Origin: Kuafuiihalomonas sp050331295
Lineage (GTDB): Bacteria > Myxococcota > Kuafuiibacteriia > Kuafuiibacteriales > Kuafuiibacteriaceae
Length of the DNA stretch: 64,000 nt
Assembly: GCA_050331295.1 (NCBI GenBank)
Contig: JBHJGZ010000006.1
Span: 749,158 to 813,157 of the forward strand
Reading direction: 5' to 3'
This document shows positions 7,518 to 16,984 of this stretch, piece after piece. The notes under the pieces are model-generated. The model was given only the letters and a program-made list of their open reading frames with translations. It was not told the origin of the DNA and ran no database searches. Made by a program: the position numbers and the translations under genes. Positions within the stretch are counted from its first letter, which is position 1, and each line of letters starts with the position of its first letter.

Positions 7518-9260
7518 GTGGATCCGGGTCCCGGAACGAACGGACCGTACCCGTCGGGTCGACTCCGCGATGCCCTACATCGAGGTCCCTCGGAAGAAGA
7601 TTGGCGCACCATCTGTGAATCGCTGACGCAACTGAACGATGGCTCGCTGCGGTCCGTGCTGCCGTTCTTCCGGCGAACGGTGTCGCGGTGGCCGGACGCG
7701 TTACGCCGGGCCCCTCCCCGCTGGTGGGAGGAACAACCGCCCGGTTTCGACGTCGTTCGGGCCCTTTCCATCGAAACACCGGCTCTGGCCCGACGGTCGT
7801 GGGACCGTCCGGCCCTCCGCCAGCTCCGTCATCTCCGTCTGAGATTGGACGCCCTCGGTCCGGGCGCAGAGACGTTCTTCCGAACCTCTCGCCTCGTTCA
7901 GCTCCAACGCCTCGATCTCGTCGGTCCGGCGCCCCTCGGCTTCGATTTTCGCCGCCTTTCGGAGTCGTGCTGGCTTCCGGGACTCACCCGCTTGCGGTGG
8001 TCCGACATCGAAGTCGGCCCGGATCTCCACGGCTGGTCGTCCACGCTTCGGAGACTCGAGGCACTCGAAATGGATGATGTGCGCTTCTCCGACGGGGCGG
8101 TCCGGCGGTTGGCCTCGGTCCTCAAAGCCGACGCTCCGAGCGTCCTTCACCTTCGTCGACCACAGTGGGACGGCGAATCCAGTCCGATGCTGTTGGCATC
8201 CGACGTGTTCCGGAGGGTGGTGGAGCTGAGCCTGGTCGGGTGCGGGCTCGAGGACCGAAGCGCCCGAGGCCTCGCGTTCGCCCTGGAGACCGACGCCCTC
8301 CTTCAGCTGGACCTTGGGGATAATCCCCTCTCGGATACCTCTTGGCGCCGGCTGACGGACCGACTTCGCTTTCCCGTCGCCACCCACCTCGGCCTGGCTG
8401 GTTGCCACCGGCTCGAGACTGCGCCCGGTCTCAGCCACTCATCCTTTCCTGTCCTCCGGTCTCTGGACCTGACCGATGTGCCCACCGGCGGAACGGCGGG
8501 CTGGGCGAGAGACCCCGCACTCCTCGCCAACCTCGAATCCCTCGCGGTGGCCGGCGCACCCGGCCTGGCGTCTTGGTTTCAGGGCCTCTCCGATGGCCGT
8601 CTGGCTCGGCTCGAACGACTTCGGGCCTGCCCGCAGAGTCTCGATGGTCTGGGATTGGCCCGCCTGGCCGGCGCCGCGCCTCGGCTGCGCGAAGTCGAAG
8701 TGCCGGGATGCCGTGCGACCCTGGGTGGATGGATCGCACTGCTTCATCGTCGGCCGGCGCGGGTGCTGGATGTCTCGGGTTCCGAGGATGCCGACGATTT
8801 GATGGATTTTCTCGCCCGGTGGCCGGAGCGGGGAGCCCTGCGTGTCCTCCGTGTGCGTCGTCTCGGCGCCAGCGCTTTGTCAGAGCGGGGGTTTGCCGCG
8901 CTGGCGGACCTCGCCGAAGGTCTGACCGAGCTAGATCTCGGCGGTCAGCCCTTCGATTGCGCCGCCGACGCCCTTCGGAGGGGCCATTGGCATCCCCATC
9001 GGCTTCGACTTTCCGGGTGTCGCTTCGGCCCGAGGCTACGACGCGCCATGATCGAGTCCGGCATCCTGCAGGGTGTTCGCGAGCTCTGGCTGGATGGCTG
9101 CGGGCTCGGGCGAGACGAGGTGGCTTCGCTGGCCGCCCACGCACCCTGGCTGGAAACGCTGTTTGTCGACCTCGACGCTGCGCGGTCCTGGCAGGACGAA
9201 CTGCAAGATCAGTTTCCCACGGTGCGCCTTCTTCCGGTCGACGGGGGCCGCGGGCGCTAA
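7518..9260 (+). CDS. Leucine-rich repeat protein (ribonuclease-inhibitor/RanGAP type)
   Basis: The 580-residue protein consists almost entirely of LRR units such as LRHLRLRLDAL, LRRLEALEMDDVRFSDGAV, LLQLDLGDNPLSD, LRSLDLTDVP and VRELWLDGCGLG. Repeat spacing of roughly 25-30 residues fits the RI/RanGAP-like class. No signal peptide or membrane helix is obvious, so it is probably a cytoplasmic protein-interaction scaffold. Such proteins are common in Myxococcota. The start is a GTG with AAGAGG just upstream; the gene is divergent from the carboxyltransferase 59 bp away. Function is unknown beyond probable protein binding. Confidence 0.78.
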   Translation: MDPGPGTNGPYPSGRLRDALHRGPSEEDWRTICESLTQLNDGSLRSVLPFFRRTVSRWPDALRRAPPRWWEEQPPGFDVVRALSIETPALARRSWDRPALRQLRHLRLRLDALGPGAETFFRTSRLVQLQRLDLVGPAPLGFDFRRLSESCWLPGLTRLRWSDIEVGPDLHGWSSTLRRLEALEMDDVRFSDGAVRRLASVLKADAPSVLHLRRPQWDGESSPMLLASDVFRRVVELSLVGCGLEDRSARGLAFALETDALLQLDLGDNPLSDTSWRRLTDRLRFPVATHLGLAGCHRLETAPGLSHSSFPVLRSLDLTDVPTGGTAGWARDPALLANLESLAVAGAPGLASWFQGLSDGRLARLERLRACPQSLDGLGLARLAGAAPRLREVEVPGCRATLGGWIALLHRRPARVLDVSGSEDADDLMDFLARWPERGALRVLRVRRLGASALSERGFAALADLAEGLTELDLGGQPFDCAADALRRGHWHPHRLRLSGCRFGPRLRRAMIESGILQGVRELWLDGCGLGRDEVASLAAHAPWLETLFVDLDAARSWQDELQDQFPTVRLLPVDGGRGR

Positions 9261-9400
9261 CACAGGTCGGTTCAGATTGCACCTCCGGTCCCCACCCACT
9301 CCGCGAGACCCTTCAAGGCCGATTTTCGCAGGAGCTCCGCCGGATCGTGAAGATATGGGCCTTGCAAAGCATCGTCAGACTGATAGATCGCTCAGCGCCC

Positions 9401-10720
9401 ATGGGTAAGTATCTGAAGATCACTCCACCCAAGCGCGGCTCGAAGATCACCGTCGCGAAGAATGGACAGCTGCAGGTCCCCGATGATCCCATCATCCCTT
9501 TCATCCAGGGGGAGGGCATCGCACCAGAGCTCTGGCAGCCGGTTCAAGAGGTCCTCGAACTGGCCGTCGAACGCTGCTACGCCAATGCCAAGCGTCTCGA
9601 ATGGCTGGAAGTGTTTGCGGGCGAGAAGGGCAACGAGATCTACGGAGCCGGCAACTGGCTCCCCGAGGATACCGTCCGCGCCATCCAAGAATACAAAGTC
9701 TGTATCAAGGGCCCTTTGGCGACTCCGGTCGGGGTCACCGAGGCCACAGACGAGGTCTTGAGGGAGAAGCTGGACCTCTTTGCCGACCTCCAACCGGTAC
9801 GCGCTCTGCACGCCCATCTGTCTCCCCTGCGCGACCCGTCGGCCATCGACCTTCTCATCTTCAGAGAACACACCGAGGACGTCTACTGTGACCTCGAATG
9901 GAAAAAGGGCTCTCCTGAAGCGAAGCAGTTGATCAATCTTCTCAACCAGGACCTGGCCAAGAAGCTGGACAAGGTGGTCCGACCCGACTCCGGCATCGGC
10001 ATCAAGGCGATCAGCGCCACCGCCACGAAGCGACTGATCCGGTTGGCCCTCGACTATGCGGTCCGACACAAGAGACGGGCTATCCACTTCGTGCACGCGG
10101 GCAACGCAATGCGCCACACCGAGGGCTTCTTCCGCGATTGGGGTTACGAAATCGCGCGCAAGGAATTCGGGGAATACACGGTCACCGAGCAACAGGTTCT
10201 CGAGGACCACGATGGGGAAGCGCCTCGCGGGCGCCTCGTGGTCGGCGACCGAAGCGCAACCCAAGTGTTCCACGAAATGCTCGCAGCCCCCGAAACCTTC
10301 GACATCCTCGCCACGACCAATCTCAACGGGGCTTTCCTGCAAAGTCTGGCGTTGGCCGCGACCGGAGGTCACGGCATGGCACCCCATGGTTATGTCGGAG
10401 CAAAGGCCGCGATCTTTCAGTCCACCCACCAGGATCGGGCACGCCACCCGGAACCTGGAACCGAAAACCCCGCTTCGGTGCTTCTCGCCGGTGTGATGTT
10501 GTTCGATCACCTTGGCTGGAAGGATTCGGCGGAGTTGGTGACCCACGCACTGATCAAGACCATGGAAGCAGACCGGGTCACGCCTGACCTGGTAGATGGT
10601 CGCGAGGACGTGGAAGCCGTCAGCACCGCGGAGTTCTGCGAGGAAGTGGTGGAGAACTTCGAGGAGGTCCGAAAATCTCGGGTCCGCCTCGCTCTCAAGC
10701 GTGCCGCAGTCGCCCGCTGA
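9401..10720 (+). CDS. icd: Isocitrate dehydrogenase, probably NADP-dependent
   Basis: The 439-residue protein matches IcdA-type isocitrate dehydrogenase. Features are PFIQGEGI near the N-terminus, IKGPLATPVG, LDLFADLQPVR, LIFREHTEDVY (substrate-binding Arg and active-site Tyr), the metal-binding region, and TNLNGAFLQSLA. It oxidatively decarboxylates isocitrate to 2-oxoglutarate in the TCA cycle. Two points are odd. The loop that carries the E. coli regulatory Ser113 is one residue shorter and has no Ser. The usually conserved HGTAPKY cofactor motif reads HQDRARH; basic residues at the 344/345 positions still favour NADP. The ATG at 9401 gives the family N-terminus; the long upstream frame overlaps the LRR gene and is spurious. 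mdh follows 40 bp later. Confidence 0.93.
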   Translation: MGKYLKITPPKRGSKITVAKNGQLQVPDDPIIPFIQGEGIAPELWQPVQEVLELAVERCYANAKRLEWLEVFAGEKGNEIYGAGNWLPEDTVRAIQEYKVCIKGPLATPVGVTEATDEVLREKLDLFADLQPVRALHAHLSPLRDPSAIDLLIFREHTEDVYCDLEWKKGSPEAKQLINLLNQDLAKKLDKVVRPDSGIGIKAISATATKRLIRLALDYAVRHKRRAIHFVHAGNAMRHTEGFFRDWGYEIARKEFGEYTVTEQQVLEDHDGEAPRGRLVVGDRSATQVFHEMLAAPETFDILATTNLNGAFLQSLALAATGGHGMAPHGYVGAKAAIFQSTHQDRARHPEPGTENPASVLLAGVMLFDHLGWKDSAELVTHALIKTMEADRVTPDLVDGREDVEAVSTAEFCEEVVENFEEVRKSRVRLALKRAAVAR

Positions 10721-10760
10721 GAGGAATTCGATGAGTCCGAAAGGGCTCAAGGAGAACATG

Positions 10761-11696
10761 ATGGCACGTCCCAAGATCGGTCTCGTCGGCGCCGGCCAAA
10801 TCGGCGGTAATCTCGCATTGCTCGCAGCTCAGAAGGAGCTGGGAGACATCGTTCTTTTCGACATCCCGAAAGCGGAAGGCCTTGCGAAGGGCAAGGCGCT
10901 CGACATGCAGCAGATGTCCACGATCGAGCGATTCGACAGCATCCTTGCCGGTTCGTCGAACTACGACGATCTGAGCGGAGCAGATGTCGTGGTCATTACG
11001 GCTGGTCTTCCGCGGAAGCCGGGCATGAGTCGCGAAGACCTGCTGAAGACGAATCTGGGAATCATGACGGACGTGGCCAACAATCTGAAACGGGTCTGTC
11101 CGGATGCGTTGATGATCAACATCGCCAATCCCCTGGATGCCATGGTCTACGCGCTGAAACAGATCACCGGCGGGTCCCCCCAAAAGATCGTCGGGATGTC
11201 GGGCATCCTGGATACCGCGCGTTTCAAGTCATTCATCGCCACCGAACTCGGCGTCTCGATGAAAGACGTCACCTCCTTTGTCTTGGGCGGACACGGAGAC
11301 GACATGGTTCCCATCACGCGTCTCACCACCGTGGGCGGCGTGCCGGTGACGGAGCTCATCGCGCCCGATCGCTTGACCGAGATCGTCAACCGAACCCGAA
11401 AGGGAGGCGCCGAGCTGGTCGCGTTGTACCAAACCGGTTCCGCCTACTTCGCGCCTGCCTCGGCCGCGATCGAGATGGCGGAAGCCTATCTCAAGGGCCA
11501 AAACCGAGTGCTCCCGGTCGCAGCTTGGTGCACTGGACAGTTCGGGATTCAGGACATGTATTTCGGCGTGCCGGTGGTCATGGGGGCGAACGGCATCGAA
11601 CGCATTCTGGAGTTCGAGCTGACGCCCGAAGAGCAGGACATGATCCGCAAGAGCGCCGAAAGCGTGAGAAAGACCGTCACCGACACCGGTCTGTAA
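10761..11696 (+). CDS. mdh: Malate dehydrogenase (LDH/MDH family)
   Basis: The 311-residue protein carries the full MDH signature. It has the GAGQIGGNLA dinucleotide loop, an Asp after beta-2 (LFDIPKAEG) that selects NAD, the mobile-loop arginines in AGLPRKPGMSRED, NIANPLDAM, and the catalytic His in GGHGDDMVP. It interconverts malate and oxaloacetate. AAGGAG sits 6 nt before this ATG; an adjacent ATG (10758) and an earlier one with GAGG (10731) are alternative in-frame starts. It lies directly downstream of icd, a common TCA operon arrangement in deltaproteobacteria. Confidence 0.95.
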   Translation: MARPKIGLVGAGQIGGNLALLAAQKELGDIVLFDIPKAEGLAKGKALDMQQMSTIERFDSILAGSSNYDDLSGADVVVITAGLPRKPGMSREDLLKTNLGIMTDVANNLKRVCPDALMINIANPLDAMVYALKQITGGSPQKIVGMSGILDTARFKSFIATELGVSMKDVTSFVLGGHGDDMVPITRLTTVGGVPVTELIAPDRLTEIVNRTRKGGAELVALYQTGSAYFAPASAAIEMAEAYLKGQNRVLPVAAWCTGQFGIQDMYFGVPVVMGANGIERILEFELTPEEQDMIRKSAESVRKTVTDTGL

Positions 11697-11796
11697 ACCG
11701 GCCAATCCTCCAGTTTGTCGAAGCGGGTGATGCAGGGGGGCCAGCGACCCCAGCCCGGCTCTATCCTTTTCATCCGGGTCAGGTTTCAATCGATGG

Positions 11797-14670
11797 ATGC
11801 GTCGGACCCACGATAGAGTCGTTTCGGCTCTAGAAGACGCATTTCGCGTATCCATCCGGGACATCCGGCTGGCCACCACCATGATGGGATACCAGCTGCT
11901 GGTGGTGTCGACCTTCATCACCGGACGTACCGTGCGGGACACCCTCTTCCTTCGTCGCGCCGACGTCACGGACTTGCCCGCCATGTACATCGCCAGTGCC
12001 ACCACCGTCGCTCTGACCGGGTTCCTCTACAGCCGTGTAGCGGACCGCTACCGGCGAGACCGAAGCAGCATGGCCATGCTGCTCTTGGCCGCAGCTCTGA
12101 TGTCCGGCATCTGGTGCTGGATTCGGTACGCGCCGGAAGTCACCTGGACCTATCCGCTGCTCTACGTTCTGGTCGAGGTCTTGGGAAGCGTCTGCATCAT
12201 TCAATTTTGGACGACGGCCAACGACATCTTCACCTCCCAACAGTCGAAACGATTGTTCGGCTTCATCGGCGCCGGCGGCGTCATCGCCAACATCTTTTGC
12301 GGCGTCAGCGTCGGAGGTTTGAGCTGGGTCCTCGGTCCCGTCAATCTGTTGCTGTTGAATGCGGCCCTCTTCGTCATTGCGGCTGTGCTGGTGAGACAGG
12401 TCGGCGCGATCGCAAAGACGGCTCTCGAGGACGCGGTGATCCGACCTCGGCGCGGAATGCCCAGCTCACGAAGAAGTCTGGGTCATAGACCACTTCTGCG
12501 AGCGATCGGTGTCTCCGTAGCGGTGACATTCCTGGTCGTCACCCTGGTGGATTTTCAGTTCAAGATCGCGGCCCGTGAAGCGTTCCCTCGGGAGGCAGCT
12601 CTGGCATCGTTCTTCGGCTACTTCTACGGAATCACGGGAGTGGTGGCCGGTTTGGTGCAGGTCTTCTTGACCAGTCGGATCCTGACCCAAGCCGGCGTCC
12701 TGGCTGGCCTCGCCGTTCTTCCAGGCGCCATACTCAGTGGGGCGTTCGCCTATCTTCTGATTCCGGGAATGCTGATCGGCGCATCCATCATGCGGGCGGC
12801 GGAAAACGCGTTCCGCTACACGATTCACGATGCCACGCTTCATCTCCTGTACGTTCCGATCCCTGGTCATCAACGAGGCCGGGCCAAAGCATTCATCGAT
12901 GGCGTCATCAAACCGGCGTCCATTGGGACGTGCGGTCTCGTGCTGTTGCTACTGACCAACCACCTCTCGCCCGTCGTCGTGGCTCAGAGCGCGGTGTGGG
13001 TCGACATCGCGCTGGTGGTGGCATGGCTGATGGTGATCGTCCGGATTCGACGTGGCTACGTACGGTCCCTGGGACACTCGCTGGAATCCCGTCGCCTGGA
13101 ACCAGACGATACTCGCGAACTGGTCGACGACGACACCCGTCGTGTCCTCACCCGAGCGTTGGGATCGTCATCGCCTCACGAAGTTCTCCATGTCTTGGAG
13201 TTGGTGGGAGAGCTCGAAATCTCGATGACGCCCGTTCTGGTCCGCTTGGCCCAACATCCGATGGCCGAAGTACGCGCCAAGGCCCTGGCCCTGCTGGAAC
13301 CTGCGCAGTCTCTGGAGGCCAAGCCGGTGGCGATGAGACTCATCGAAGACCGGGACGCGGAGGTTCGGGCGGCCGCAGTACGAACCCTTTGCGCCATCGA
13401 CCGCGACGGAACCCAGACCGCGACGCGACTGCTCGATGACCCGTCGCGACGGGTGCGGGCTGCCGCAGTCATCGCCATTGCTCGTTACGGCGACTTCGAG
13501 ACCATTCTCACCGCCGGACGTACGTTGGACGCCCTCTTGCACTCGACGGACGAAAAAGACCGCCAAGCCGGCGTACTCGTCATCAGCGAGGTCCAGTGGG
13601 CCGACTTCTTTCGGACCATGCTGCGACTGATGAACGACCCTTCGGTTTCGGTCCGTCGCAGCGCCATCGGTGCAGCTGGGAAGATGGGCGGCGAGGACGT
13701 CCTCCTGCCTTTGGTCCATCAACTTGCCGACGATGACGTGGCCACCGCCGCGATCCAAGCCTTGATCAGCGTCGGCACGACCGCCCGGCCGCTCTTGCTG
13801 AAGGTCCTTCAGCAGTCTCAGGAGGACCTTCGGATTCGACGTCGCGTCCCCCGAGTGCTGGCCGTTTGGGGTGAACGGGAAGCGTACGATGCATTGGTCT
13901 CCACACTGAGTACGCGCGACCCCGAATTGAGGACGGCCTGCGCGCGAGCGGCGGGTCGCATCCGGGAAAGGCATCCAAGCTACCCCCTCGATGCCCGGGT
14001 CTGGACCGAAACCCTGGAAGGTGAACTCAAGGGCATCGCGCGGGACAAGAAGCGAGCTCATCATGTTCGGAACATGGAAGCCTCCTTGCTGGCAGACGCC
14101 CTGGAGGAACGGGCAGAGCGTCGCCTCGAACGCGTCGGCGACCTCCTCGTCCTACGACATCCCGGCCACAGCATCCGAGCCGCGTTCACCGGGCTGTCCA
14201 GCGTCGAACCTCGGATCCGAAGCCAAGCGTGGGAGCTTCTAGAGAACGTCTTGGACCGAGGTCACTACCTCGCCTTACTCACGCTCCTGGAAGCGCACCA
14301 CGAGCGTTCGGCCGAGCCGAAGCCGTTGGTGGAGACGCGGGACCTCGGCCGTCTCGACGATGAAATTCGTCAGCTGGCCAGAGAAGCTGCCGGCTGGGTG
14401 GCGGCGGTGGCCGTCGCATGGGTCGGAGATCACGGAGGACCGGAGGACGCTCCATTCCTCGAGATGCGCGCCTCCGCTCCCGACCCGCTGGTTCGAGAGT
14501 CCGCTCTGTTCGCCCTCCATTCGATGACGCAGCGTTTTTCCGCAGGTCCCTGTTCGACCCGTTTCGGCCTGAAGACGGTCCAGAAAGCAGCTCATGACCG
14601 CTCCGAACGCGTATCCCGGGCCGCCGGGTGGATCCTCGAGCGGATGGATCTTCTCTCGCAAACTGGCTGA
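11797..14670 (+). CDS. Npt1/Npt2 (Tlc)-like nucleotide-transporter/MFS membrane domain fused to HEAT repeats
   Basis: Residues ~20-430 form a polytopic membrane domain with about a dozen hydrophobic helices, beginning with MGYQLLVVSTFITGRTVRDTLFL. It resembles the ATP/ADP translocase (Npt/Tlc) branch of the major facilitator fold. Residues ~440-957 are soluble HEAT-like helical repeats, with recurrent units such as VRAKALALLEPA, VRAAAVRTLCAID, VRAAAVIAIARYGD and VRRSAIGAAGKMGG. HEAT-fused Npt-like proteins occur in several bacterial phyla and most are uncharacterised; nucleotide transport is not demonstrated here. A likely role is membrane anchoring of a protein-binding scaffold or a regulated transporter. 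It stands 100 bp after mdh. Confidence 0.75.
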   Translation: MRRTHDRVVSALEDAFRVSIRDIRLATTMMGYQLLVVSTFITGRTVRDTLFLRRADVTDLPAMYIASATTVALTGFLYSRVADRYRRDRSSMAMLLLAAALMSGIWCWIRYAPEVTWTYPLLYVLVEVLGSVCIIQFWTTANDIFTSQQSKRLFGFIGAGGVIANIFCGVSVGGLSWVLGPVNLLLLNAALFVIAAVLVRQVGAIAKTALEDAVIRPRRGMPSSRRSLGHRPLLRAIGVSVAVTFLVVTLVDFQFKIAAREAFPREAALASFFGYFYGITGVVAGLVQVFLTSRILTQAGVLAGLAVLPGAILSGAFAYLLIPGMLIGASIMRAAENAFRYTIHDATLHLLYVPIPGHQRGRAKAFIDGVIKPASIGTCGLVLLLLTNHLSPVVVAQSAVWVDIALVVAWLMVIVRIRRGYVRSLGHSLESRRLEPDDTRELVDDDTRRVLTRALGSSSPHEVLHVLELVGELEISMTPVLVRLAQHPMAEVRAKALALLEPAQSLEAKPVAMRLIEDRDAEVRAAAVRTLCAIDRDGTQTATRLLDDPSRRVRAAAVIAIARYGDFETILTAGRTLDALLHSTDEKDRQAGVLVISEVQWADFFRTMLRLMNDPSVSVRRSAIGAAGKMGGEDVLLPLVHQLADDDVATAAIQALISVGTTARPLLLKVLQQSQEDLRIRRRVPRVLAVWGEREAYDALVSTLSTRDPELRTACARAAGRIRERHPSYPLDARVWTETLEGELKGIARDKKRAHHVRNMEASLLADALEERAERRLERVGDLLVLRHPGHSIRAAFTGLSSVEPRIRSQAWELLENVLDRGHYLALLTLLEAHHERSAEPKPLVETRDLGRLDDEIRQLAREAAGWVAAVAVAWVGDHGGPEDAPFLEMRASAPDPLVRESALFALHSMTQRFSAGPCSTRFGLKTVQKAAHDRSERVSRAAGWILERMDLLSQTG

Positions 14671-14721
14671 CGCTTGCGAATCGTAAGTTGACGACGCGGC
14701 CCGGTTGCGTGTCATCACCAT

Positions 14722-16938
14722 GTGGACGCGGAGTCCGTGCTCGAAGTGCTTCGTCGGCATCCCGGCGAAGCCGTACCTCTCCCTCAGCTCATGCGAGCCC
14801 TCGGCGTCCCATCTCGAAAAGAGAAAGATTTGAAGCGGCTTCTCAAGGGAATGGTGCGACGCGGCGTCATCGAACGGGAACGAGGACGAAAATATCGGAT
14901 TTCCCAGGTGGGCCAGACCTTGGAAGGCCGCGTGCTGGTCGACCGAAAGGGACGTACCCATCTCATTCCTACCGACCAAGACCGAGGTCCGATTCCGCTG
15001 TTGTCTCAAGATGGGCTCACACCCCAACACCAGGATCTCGTCACGGCGGAACTCGTCTACTTCGGTCGAGAGAAGCGGCGCTTCGCCAAGCTCACCTCGG
15101 TGCGAGACCGTCCGAAGATCCGGTACGTGGGCGTACTCCGCCGAGAGATGGGTGCGGAGTTCGTGGAGCTCGAGGTGCCGTCGAGCGGGAGGGTCGTCTC
15201 GGAAGTCCTGGTCCCGCCCGGGCAGAACGGCGGGGCGCAGGTGGGTGACGTGGTGGAGGTGGAGTTTGCGCCCCCTGATGATGGCCGGAACATGCCGGTC
15301 GGTCAGGTCAAAGAAGTCTTGGGACCGCCCGGAGCTCGGGAGACCGAGCTTCGAAAGCTCCTGATCGAACATGGATTGGACCGTCCATTTCCCGAGGCGG
15401 CCGAAAAGGAGGCTCAGGCTTTCGGAACGGAGCCGAGCCCTCGCGATATCCAGGGCCGGCGCGACGTGCGGGACCTGCCCTTGGTCACCATCGATGGGGA
15501 GACCGCGAAAGACTTTGATGACGCGGTCTGTGCGGTCAAGGAAGGACGCGACCATCGACTCTACGTGGCGATCGCGGATGTATCCCACTACGTCCGGATA
15601 GGAAGTGCGCTCGACGACGAAGCCTTTCGCCGAGGCACATCCACCTATCTCACTGACCGAGCCATCCCGATGCTGCCAGAAGCCCTATCCAACGGGCTTT
15701 GTTCCTTGAACCCCGAGGTGGATCGGCTCTGTATGCTCGCCGACCTGCTCGTGGACGCGAGCGGGCGGATCAAGGACGCGAGTTTTCATCGAGCCGTCAT
15801 GCGGTCCCGGGCTCGATTGACATACACGAGGGTGGCCCAAGCTCTATCCGGCGAACCCGACGGCGAATGCCAGCCATTGATGCCGAGTCTCCTCAATCTG
15901 GCGCAGGTGTCCCGAAAGCTGTTGGAGCGGCGACTGCGACGAGGCTCCGTCGATCTCGATGTCCCGGAGCCCCAGGTCGTCTTCGACTCGGGCGGACTCC
16001 CCATCGATACCGTCCGGCGTCCGCGAAACGAAGCGCACCGGGTCATCGAAGACTTGATGATTTGCACGAACGAGGCGGTGGCCCGCTTTTTCTTGGAGCG
16101 GGAGCGACCGTGTATGTTCCGCGTCCACGAGAGACCAGATGCCGAACGCCTCATGAACTTCGCGCGGCTCTGCGCCTCGCTGGGCGTGCCGGTGGACCTG
16201 TCGGAGGACCCGACACCCCTCGAAGTCGCCGGCCTTCTCTCCAAGCTGAGCGAACATCCGAACGGGCGGTGGCTGCATAGCCTGCTGCTCCGAAGCCTCG
16301 CTCAGGCGAGGTATGCGGCCGAGAACCTGGGTCACTTCGGACTGGCTTCTCGAGCGTATCTTCATTTCACGTCTCCGATCAGACGATATCCCGACCTGGT
16401 CGTTCATCGGCTGCTGAAACAGATCCTCGATGACCACGAAGGTTGGTACAGTCCGTCGCGGCTGGAAGAGATGGCCTCCACCTGCTCTGATGCGGAGCGT
16501 AAGGCGATGCAGGCCGAACGCGCCAGCCTCGAACTCGACCGGGCACTCGTTGCAGCTCAGCGAATCGGCGAGCGGCTGCCGGCACGGATCAGTGGCGTGC
16601 AGAACTTCGGTCTCTTTGCGTCGGTTCTCGAGCCGTTCATCGACGGGCTCGTACCCGTTCAAAGTCTACCGTCCGACTACTACGAAATGGACGAGTTCGG
16701 CTCCCGGCTTCTGGGCGCCAACAGTGGACAATTGTACACGCTTGGTGACCCAGTCGAAGTCGAAATTGTCCATGTCAACATCGCTCGCCGGCAGGTTGAA
16801 TTGCGCTTGGTCGAAAGCCGTTCCACGCCGCCTCGTCCGCGAACGCCCCCGCCGAGACCACGGTTGGATCGTCGGGCACCGATCGGTCGGGACCGGCCGA
16901 GAAATCACCGAGCCCGAGGCAAACGCGCCAAGAAATAG
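14722..16938 (+). CDS. rnr: Ribonuclease R
   Basis: The 738-residue protein shows the RNase R order: an N-terminal winged-helix segment (LEVLRRHPGEAVPLPQLM, ~1-70), cold-shock domains (~85-220), the RNB catalytic domain (~250-580), and a C-terminal S1 domain (~620-705) with a basic Arg/Lys/Pro tail. The RNB active site is evident in TIDGETAKDFDDAV, which supplies the metal-binding aspartates, and YVAIADVSHYVR. It degrades structured RNA 3' to 5'. The start is GTG at 14722, since an in-frame stop lies 33 bp upstream. The gap to the Npt-HEAT gene is 51 bp. Confidence 0.95.
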   Translation: MDAESVLEVLRRHPGEAVPLPQLMRALGVPSRKEKDLKRLLKGMVRRGVIERERGRKYRISQVGQTLEGRVLVDRKGRTHLIPTDQDRGPIPLLSQDGLTPQHQDLVTAELVYFGREKRRFAKLTSVRDRPKIRYVGVLRREMGAEFVELEVPSSGRVVSEVLVPPGQNGGAQVGDVVEVEFAPPDDGRNMPVGQVKEVLGPPGARETELRKLLIEHGLDRPFPEAAEKEAQAFGTEPSPRDIQGRRDVRDLPLVTIDGETAKDFDDAVCAVKEGRDHRLYVAIADVSHYVRIGSALDDEAFRRGTSTYLTDRAIPMLPEALSNGLCSLNPEVDRLCMLADLLVDASGRIKDASFHRAVMRSRARLTYTRVAQALSGEPDGECQPLMPSLLNLAQVSRKLLERRLRRGSVDLDVPEPQVVFDSGGLPIDTVRRPRNEAHRVIEDLMICTNEAVARFFLERERPCMFRVHERPDAERLMNFARLCASLGVPVDLSEDPTPLEVAGLLSKLSEHPNGRWLHSLLLRSLAQARYAAENLGHFGLASRAYLHFTSPIRRYPDLVVHRLLKQILDDHEGWYSPSRLEEMASTCSDAERKAMQAERASLELDRALVAAQRIGERLPARISGVQNFGLFASVLEPFIDGLVPVQSLPSDYYEMDEFGSRLLGANSGQLYTLGDPVEVEIVHVNIARRQVELRLVESRSTPPRPRTPPPRPRLDRRAPIGRDRPRNHRARGKRAKK

Positions 16939-16984
16939 GCCGTTGGGCCTCGACTCGACATTGTCCGCGGGATAGGGCGACGCG

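Noticed and set aside
8342..9400. Long N-terminal extension of the isocitrate dehydrogenase reading frame
   Set aside because: It lies inside the LRR gene in another frame, is Arg/Pro-rich, and the family N-terminus starts at ATG 9401.
12114..12488. Plus-strand frame inside the Npt-HEAT gene
   Set aside because: It is an out-of-frame shadow of the membrane domain, Arg/Gly-rich with no domain.
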